Source: Herbaspirillum rhizosphaerae_A (GTDB lineage: Bacteria > Pseudomonadota > Gammaproteobacteria > Burkholderiales > Burkholderiaceae_D). Taken from it: DNA of 64,000 bases. Position 1 is the stretch's first letter. Every line of letters begins with the position of its first letter. This document shows, in pieces, positions 62,845 through 64,000 of this stretch. The stretch spans positions 1 through 64,000 of the forward strand of contig NZ_JAQQFR010000010.1 of assembly GCF_046025915.1 (NCBI RefSeq), in the 5' to 3' direction. A model generated the notes under the pieces. It saw nothing but the letters and a program-made list of their open reading frames with translations. It was not told the DNA's origin and searched no databases. The position numbers and the translations under genes were made by a program.

Positions 62845-63822
62845 TCAAGCCTTTCCGGTAGTTGTGGACGTGGCATTGACTGGCGCCGGTGCGGTCGTGT
62901 CTGCATTGGGCACGATAACGGTCAGTGACGCAGGATTGATGCGATAGAGCAATGGCGTCTGCATGATGTTGACTTCGCCATCAGTAGCGACGCGTAGTCG
63001 TTTCGCGCGGCGATGGTGGGTTTCAATTTCGATCTCGGTAGTGCTGAGCATGTCGAAATCCCGCGCTTCCTTCAGCTTCCCGAACAAGGCATGCAGCGCC
63101 AGGCGCACCAGCCCCAGCCGGCCGGTGCGATGGCAGACATAAAGGCTCAGCTTGCCGGCTGAAAGAGTTTTACGCGTGCCGATATTCAGGCCGTCCATTA
63201 GATATTCGTTGTTGCCGATAAAGACGAAGGGCGTGCGCCGACGATGTTCGGCGTTGTCGATACGCAGTCGGACATCGAGGAAGGGATACCGCCGCAGCGC
63301 CTCCATGGCGGCCCAGCAAAAGGCCAGCCACTTGCCACGTCCGAGGCGGCTTTGCTGTTTTTCCCGATCACGCACGATGTCCGGATAGAGACCCAGGCTG
63401 GAGTTGTTGATGAATAGCACGCCGTTGACTTCGCCGGTATCGATTGCCAGCGGGCTACCTTGGGCGATAGTGCGGATGGCATCTTCCAGTACGAGTGGAA
63501 TTTGCAGATCCTTGGCAAAATGGTTGAGCGTTCCCAGAGGCAGCACACCGAATGCTGACCGGCTGCCGGCGACTTTCGAGGCGACCGCGTTGACGCTGCC
63601 ATCACCGCCACCGGCGACAACGATTGCCGCGCCTTCCTGTACGGCTTTCTCTGCCGCACTGATGAGCTGTGCGCCGTCTTCGGCCAGCGTGACATGGGCT
63701 TGTATTGCGTAATGCTGGAAACCGTCGATGACGCGTTGTGCTAATTCTTGTGCATGGCCGGCGCCCGCGTGGGCGTTGATGATGACGGCAATGTGGCGAG
63801 ACGATTCGGGCTTTACTGTCAT
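62845..63822 (-). CDS. Diacylglycerol kinase-family lipid kinase
   Basis: A 325-residue DAGK catalytic-domain protein. The nucleotide part includes IINAHAGAG near residue 14, VVAGGGDGSVNAVASKV (GGDGT-type) and LPLGTLNHFAKDL; the lid domain follows. It phosphorylates diacylglycerol or a sphingoid-type lipid. Start ATG 63822 matches the family N-terminus; the frame is open further upstream across the preceding gene. Stop overlaps the phosphoesterase start region. Confidence 0.92.
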   Translation of the reverse strand: MTVKPESSRHIAVIINAHAGAGHAQELAQRVIDGFQHYAIQAHVTLAEDGAQLISAAEKAVQEGAAIVVAGGGDGSVNAVASKVAGSRSAFGVLPLGTLNHFAKDLQIPLVLEDAIRTIAQGSPLAIDTGEVNGVLFINNSSLGLYPDIVRDREKQQSRLGRGKWLAFCWAAMEALRRYPFLDVRLRIDNAEHRRRTPFVFIGNNEYLMDGLNIGTRKTLSAGKLSLYVCHRTGRLGLVRLALHALFGKLKEARDFDMLSTTEIEIETHHRRAKRLRVATDGEVNIMQTPLLYRINPASLTVIVPNADTTAPAPVNATSTTTGKA

Positions 63823-63850
63823 GGGCAAATTGAAATGGAGAATGGTCAAG

Positions 63851-64000
63851 TCAGTTTGAAGACATTCGCGTCGATTGGTGCCGCTGTATTGTAAAAATAA
63901 TCGTTGTCCAAAAAGCAAACCATCCCCAGCCTTCCAGCATGGCGGCGATTACATCGCTAAAAAAATGTACGCCCAGGTAGATGCGGCTCAGTCCTGTCAG
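63851..64000 (-). CDS. PAP2-family phosphatase, C-terminal end (cut by window)
   Basis: The last 49 residues and stop of a gene running out of the window. The segment SRIYLGVHFFSDVIAAML is the conserved C-terminal phosphatase motif (SRxYLGVH...SD) of PAP2/undecaprenyl-pyrophosphatase proteins, with a membrane span after it. It precedes the lipid kinase gene by 28 bp on the same strand, so lipid phosphatase, lipid kinase and phosphoesterase form one group. Confidence 0.8.
   Translation of the reverse strand: MTGLSRIYLGVHFFSDVIAAMLEGWGWFAFWTTIIFTIQRHQSTRMSSN

Noticed and set aside
1..64000. tRNA, rRNA, CRISPR arrays, insertion sequences, prophage genes
   Set aside because: Looked for on both strands; no cloverleaf with a conserved T-arm, no direct-repeat/spacer array and no transposase or integrase motif was found. 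The cloverleaf-like repeats at 28991, 36601 and 52204 lack tRNA-conserved positions.

Overview
This is a gene-dense chromosomal window of about 58-60% GC from a Gram-negative betaproteobacterium. The best fit is Burkholderiales, family Oxalobacteraceae, Herbaspirillum- or Collimonas-like. The assignment is by eye and rests on the trimeric betaproteobacterial porin, the ppiC-bolA-yciB-msrB block, the 1339-residue single-chain PurL, the fused indolepyruvate:ferredoxin oxidoreductase and the many LysR/GntR regulators. I saw no insertion sequence, integrase, CRISPR array, rRNA or tRNA, so it reads as stable core plus metabolic accessory genes.

Layout. 1-9.1 kb: glutamine amidotransferase, tesA-like esterase divergent from a ybbA-like ABC ATPase, DMT exporter overlapping nnr, a DadA-like dehydrogenase, a BON lipoprotein behind a perfect FNR-type box, and a LysR/quinone-reductase pair. 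9.3-13.5 kb: purL followed by a nested palindrome. 13.5-22.2 kb: small membrane protein, porin, ppiC-like isomerase, bolA, yciB, msrB, selO, an unknown secreted protein and a two-HKD phospholipase D-like protein. 22.2-29 kb: a catabolic cluster (SDR, aldehyde dehydrogenase, SDR, MFS importer) divergent from a GntR/FCD regulator and a LysR regulator. 29-34.4 kb: a 2-aminoethylphosphonate-type ABC importer with a TIGR03364-type FAD oxidoreductase. 34.7-37.7 kb: TonB-C-like lipoprotein, sterol desaturase-family protein, class D beta-lactamase. 37.7-41.1 kb: a MocR regulator divergent from an unusual fusion of a ferredoxin-type flavin reductase with a complete M24 metallopeptidase-like domain. 41.1-46.1 kb: diguanylate cyclase, then a three-subunit membrane dehydrogenase (Tat small subunit, GMC flavoprotein, triheme cytochrome c) behind a LacI-type operator. 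46.5-54.4 kb: alpha/beta hydrolase, ABM-domain protein, small membrane protein, indolepyruvate oxidoreductase, acyl-CoA dehydrogenase and enoyl-CoA hydratase. 54.5-64 kb: MscS-type channel, DNA polymerase II, AraC/GyrI regulator, esterase, DUF4440 protein, small secreted protein, and a PAP2 / lipid kinase / metallophosphoesterase group cut by the window end.

Three copies of a tRNA-like cruciform repeat (about 83-109 bp) lie between genes at 29.0, 36.6 and 52.2 kb. The most unusual single item is the reductase-M24 fusion at 39369-41093 with its divergent MocR regulator: a flavin/iron-sulfur reductase and a pita-bread hydrolase in one chain suggest an oxidoreductive plus hydrolytic route for an unknown nitrogenous substrate. 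Other points worth following are the nested palindrome after purL, the orphan ybbA, and the phosphonate importer without an adjacent C-P cleaving enzyme.
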